From Chenggangzhangella methanolivorans (GTDB taxonomy: Bacteria > Pseudomonadota > Alphaproteobacteria > Rhizobiales > Methylopilaceae), in assembly GCF_019797865.1 (NCBI RefSeq), contig NZ_CP081869.1, positions 2,815,501 to 2,879,500 on the forward strand: 64,000 nt of DNA, in the 5' to 3' direction. The notes under the pieces are model-generated. The model was not told the DNA's origin. It searched no databases and saw only the letters and a list, made by a program, of their open reading frames with translations. The position numbers were made by a program, and so were the translations under genes. Positions 61,890-64,000 of this stretch are shown in pieces (within the stretch, counting starts at the first letter, position 1; every line of letters starts with the position of its first letter).

Positions 61890-62741
61890 TTAAAGCCGGA
61901 ATTCCTCGCCGAGGTAAAGCCGCCTGACGTCGGGATGGGACACGACGTCGTCGGGTTCGCCCTCCATCAGCACGCCGCCGGCGTGGATGATGTAGGCCCG
62001 GTCGATGAGGCCGAGCGTCTCGCGCACGTTGTGGTCGGTGATCAGAACGCCGATGCCGCGGTCGGTCAGATGCCGAACGAGCGACTGGATGTCGCCGACC
62101 GCGATCGGGTCGATGCCCGCGAAGGGCTCGTCCAGAAGCATGAACGCCGGACGGCTTGCGAGCGCCCGCGCGATCTCGCAGCGCCGCCGCTCGCCGCCCG
62201 AGAGCGCGATGGCGGGCGACTTGCGAAGCCGCGCGATGCCGAACTCCTCGAGCAGCGCCTCGAGGTCGTGGGCTCGCTTCTTGCGGTCGGGCTCGACCAC
62301 CTCCAGCACCGCCTTGATGTTGTCCTCGACGGTGAGGCCCCGGAAAATCGAGGCTTCCTGCGGCAGGTAGCCGACGCCCAGCCGCGCGCGCTTGTGCATC
62401 GGCAGGCGCGTCACGTCCTCGCCCGCAAGCTCGATGCGGCCGCGATCGGCCGGGACGAGGCCGGTGATCATGTAGAACACGGTGGTCTTGCCGGCGCCGT
62501 TCGGCCCGAGCAGGCCGACGGCCTCGCCGCGCTTGACCGACAGGCTGACGTCCTCGACCACCTGCCGTGCGCCGTAGCTCTTGGCGAGGTTGCGCGCCAC
62601 CAGCGCGCCGTCGTCGCGCGCATGCGAGAGGGCGAAGTCGGCGTGCTCGTGGTGATGGTGGTCGCGGCCGTTCGCCGAGCCGCCGCCTTCCGGCGCGCGG
62701 ACCGCGCCGGCGAAGCCGATCGGAATGCCCCTCACGATCAT
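61890..62741 (-). CDS. lptB: LPS transport ATPase LptB, with His-rich N-terminal extension
   Basis: The ABC ATPase core starts around residue 45 ([23 protein letters not shown]). It has Walker [12 protein letters not shown], the Q loop YLPQEASIF, the signature [16 protein letters not shown] and Walker [13 protein letters not shown]. It powers LptFG to extract LPS. The first 44 residues (with [19 protein letters not shown]) are extra compared with typical LptB of about 240 residues. Confidence 0.95.
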   Translation of the reverse strand: MIVRGIPIGFAGAVRAPEGGGSANGRDHHHHEHADFALSHARDDGALVARNLAKSYGARQVVEDVSLSVKRGEAVGLLGPNGAGKTTVFYMITGLVPADRGRIELAGEDVTRLPMHKRARLGVGYLPQEASIFRGLTVEDNIKAVLEVVEPDRKKRAHDLEALLEEFGIARLRKSPAIALSGGERRRCEIARALASRPAFMLLDEPFAGIDPIAVGDIQSLVRHLTDRGIGVLITDHNVRETLGLIDRAYIIHAGGVLMEGEPDDVVSHPDVRRLYLGEEFRL

Positions 62742-62769
62742 GATCTCCTCGAAGGCCCGAAAGGCCCCG

Positions 62770-63357
62770 TCACTGGCGCGGCTTGAACACGCCCTGCACG
62801 CGGCCGGAGCCGCCGCCGCCCTCGAGGCGCGAGACCTGCGTGGTCAGGTCGACCCGAAGCCGTTCGCCGCGGATGACGTTGTCGTCCTGGCTGACCACGA
62901 CGCCGCCCGAAAGCTCGACCTTGTTCGACTCGACGTCGAAGGTGCCGCGCGCGCCGGTGGCCCGCTGGTTGCGCTGGGTGACGACGACGTCGCCCTCGGC
63001 CTCCATGCGGCGGATGTCGCGGCCGGCTTCGGGCGCGGCCTTGGCTCCGGCGGTCTCGCCCTGCTGCGGACCCTTCTGGGCCGTCTTCGGACCTTCGCCC
63101 TTCTTGTAATAGAAGATGGTGAGCTTGCGCGCCTTCACGATCGAGGCGCCCTGGGTGAGCACGACGCTGCCGGTGAACACGGCCGCCTGCTCCTGGTCCT
63201 TCACCTCGAGATTGTCGGACTCGACGTTGACGGGCTCGTTGGACTTCGCGGAGAAGCCCGAAAACGCGCTCGTCACCGAACCGCTCTGCGGCGGCTGCTG
63301 GGCGAGGGCGGGGCCGGCGACGAGCAGCGCGGCGAAAGCGGCAAGCGTCAGTCTCAT
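62770..63357 (-). CDS. lptA: LPS periplasmic bridge protein LptA
   Basis: The signal peptide ([20 protein letters not shown]) is followed by an OstA/LptA beta-jellyroll: [41 protein letters not shown] and [55 protein letters not shown] charged, Gly/Ala-rich insert ([19 protein letters not shown]) splits it. It carries LPS across the periplasm with LptC and LptD. The start is the ATG at 63357. Confidence 0.93.
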   Translation of the reverse strand: MRLTLAAFAALLVAGPALAQQPPQSGSVTSAFSGFSAKSNEPVNVESDNLEVKDQEQAAVFTGSVVLTQGASIVKARKLTIFYYKKGEGPKTAQKGPQQGETAGAKAAPEAGRDIRRMEAEGDVVVTQRNQRATGARGTFDVESNKVELSGGVVVSQDDNVIRGERLRVDLTTQVSRLEGGGGSGRVQGVFKPRQ

Positions 63358-63421
63358 CGGCGCCCTCCCAGGCGTCCCAACGTCTTGGTTTCGCGAAAGC
63401 ACGGCGTCGTGGGACCCGCCG

Positions 63422-64000
63422 TCAGCTGTGGGCGAAGATATCATCGTGCTCCCAGCCCGCGAGGTCGAGGGCGGAGCGCACCGGCACGAAGGCGAAGCAG
63501 GCGTCCGCGAAGGCCGAGCGGCCCTCGCGCGCCAGCAGCGCGTCAAACTTGTCCCTCAGGGCGTGCAGATACAAGACGTCGCTGGCCGCATAAGCGAGTT
63601 GCGCGTCGCTCAATTGGTCCGAGCCCCAGTCGGAGGACTGCTGCTGCTTCGAGATCTCGACGCCGAGAAGCTCGCGGCAGATGTCCTTGAGCCCGTGACG
63701 GTCGGTGTAGGTGCGGGTGAGGCGCGAGGCGATCTTGGTGCAGTAGACCGGCTCGGTCATGACGCCGAAGGCCTTGTAGAGCGCGGCGACGTCGAAGCGC
63801 GCGAAGTGGAACAGCTTCTGGACCGATCGGTCGCGCAGCACTTTTTCGAGATTGGGGGCGCGGCCCTGGCCGGGCGCGATCTGGACGAGGTCGGCCGAAC
63901 CGTCTCCGGTCGAGATCTGCACGAGGCAGAGACGATCGCGATTCGGGTTGAGGCCGAGCGTCTCGGTGTCGATCGCGACCGCGGCGCCGGGCTCGTAGCC
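63422..64000 (-). CDS. RNase D-like 3'-5' exonuclease (5' end outside window)
   Basis: A DEDDy-type exonuclease. AVAIDTETLGLNPNRDRLCLVQI is the ExoI motif at the window edge, FHFARFDVAALYKAFG is ExoII, and LAYAASDVLYLHALRDKF is ExoIII with Tyr and Asp. The length fits the short RNase D form of about 200 residues. The start lies beyond 64000. In relatives this gene precedes lptC and lptA; here only 64 bases separate it from lptA. Confidence 0.88.
   Translation of the reverse strand, partial: GYEPGAAVAIDTETLGLNPNRDRLCLVQISTGDGSADLVQIAPGQGRAPNLEKVLRDRSVQKLFHFARFDVAALYKAFGVMTEPVYCTKIASRLTRTYTDRHGLKDICRELLGVEISKQQQSSDWGSDQLSDAQLAYAASDVLYLHALRDKFDALLAREGRSAFADACFAFVPVRSALDLAGWEHDDIFAHS

Overview
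The window is high-GC DNA from an alphaproteobacterium, most likely a member of the Hyphomicrobiales (Rhizobiales). This placement rests on gene order: rho-hemJ-hemE facing ppsR-maf-aroE-coaE-dnaQ, then secB, fxsA, Tim44, mltA, smr, hslUV, hisBHAFE-coaA; fpg/ubiE-ubiB-coaBC-dut; regA, pmtA and dnaJ-dnaK; and ptsN-hpf-rpoN-lptB-lptA-rnd. No 16S gene is present, so no genus is proposed.

Layout. 1-8 kb holds accessory genes: a kelch fragment, cytochrome b561, a Tat-exported amidohydrolase, a YkvA-like protein, alkaline phosphatase, and an RTX calcium-repeat protein flanked by AT-rich DNA. 8-13 kb runs leftward (two TPM proteins, rho, hemJ, hemE). The hemE-ppsR gap at 13.1-13.5 kb has the gene neighbours and CtrA-type motifs of the alphaproteobacterial chromosome origin. 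13.5-31 kb is a conserved housekeeping block: shikimate, CoA and histidine synthesis, SecB export, HslUV proteolysis and Dps. 31-43 kb holds lipid and quinone genes, fpg, a FitAB-type toxin-antitoxin pair lodged between ubiB and coaBC, dut, an Rrf2 regulator with cysK, an MBL-fold protein, a YaiI-type protein and infC with an AUU start. 43-48 kb holds a RegA/ActR regulator, a three-copy repeat array, a phospholipid N-methyltransferase, and dnaJ-dnaK with a sigma32-type promoter. 48-58 kb is mixed: small secreted proteins, alkB, tRNA-Phe, a subtilase, an anion permease with a palindromic repeat inside its reading frame, and an alpha/beta hydrolase. 58-64 kb holds hsp20, DUF1150, ptsN, hpf, rpoN, lptB, lptA and an RNase D-like gene cut by the window edge.

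Two features run through the window. First, palindromic intergenic repeats of several families sit in many gaps. Two have been duplicated in tandem together with the 3' ends of neighbouring genes. Second, at least 30 single-base or two-base frameshifts break otherwise well-conserved genes, including dnaK, hisA, coaE, coaBC, ubiE, dnaQ and cysK. Several lie in homopolymers. The spread over essential genes points to uncorrected long-read sequence rather than decay. I therefore annotate these genes as whole genes and mark each break.
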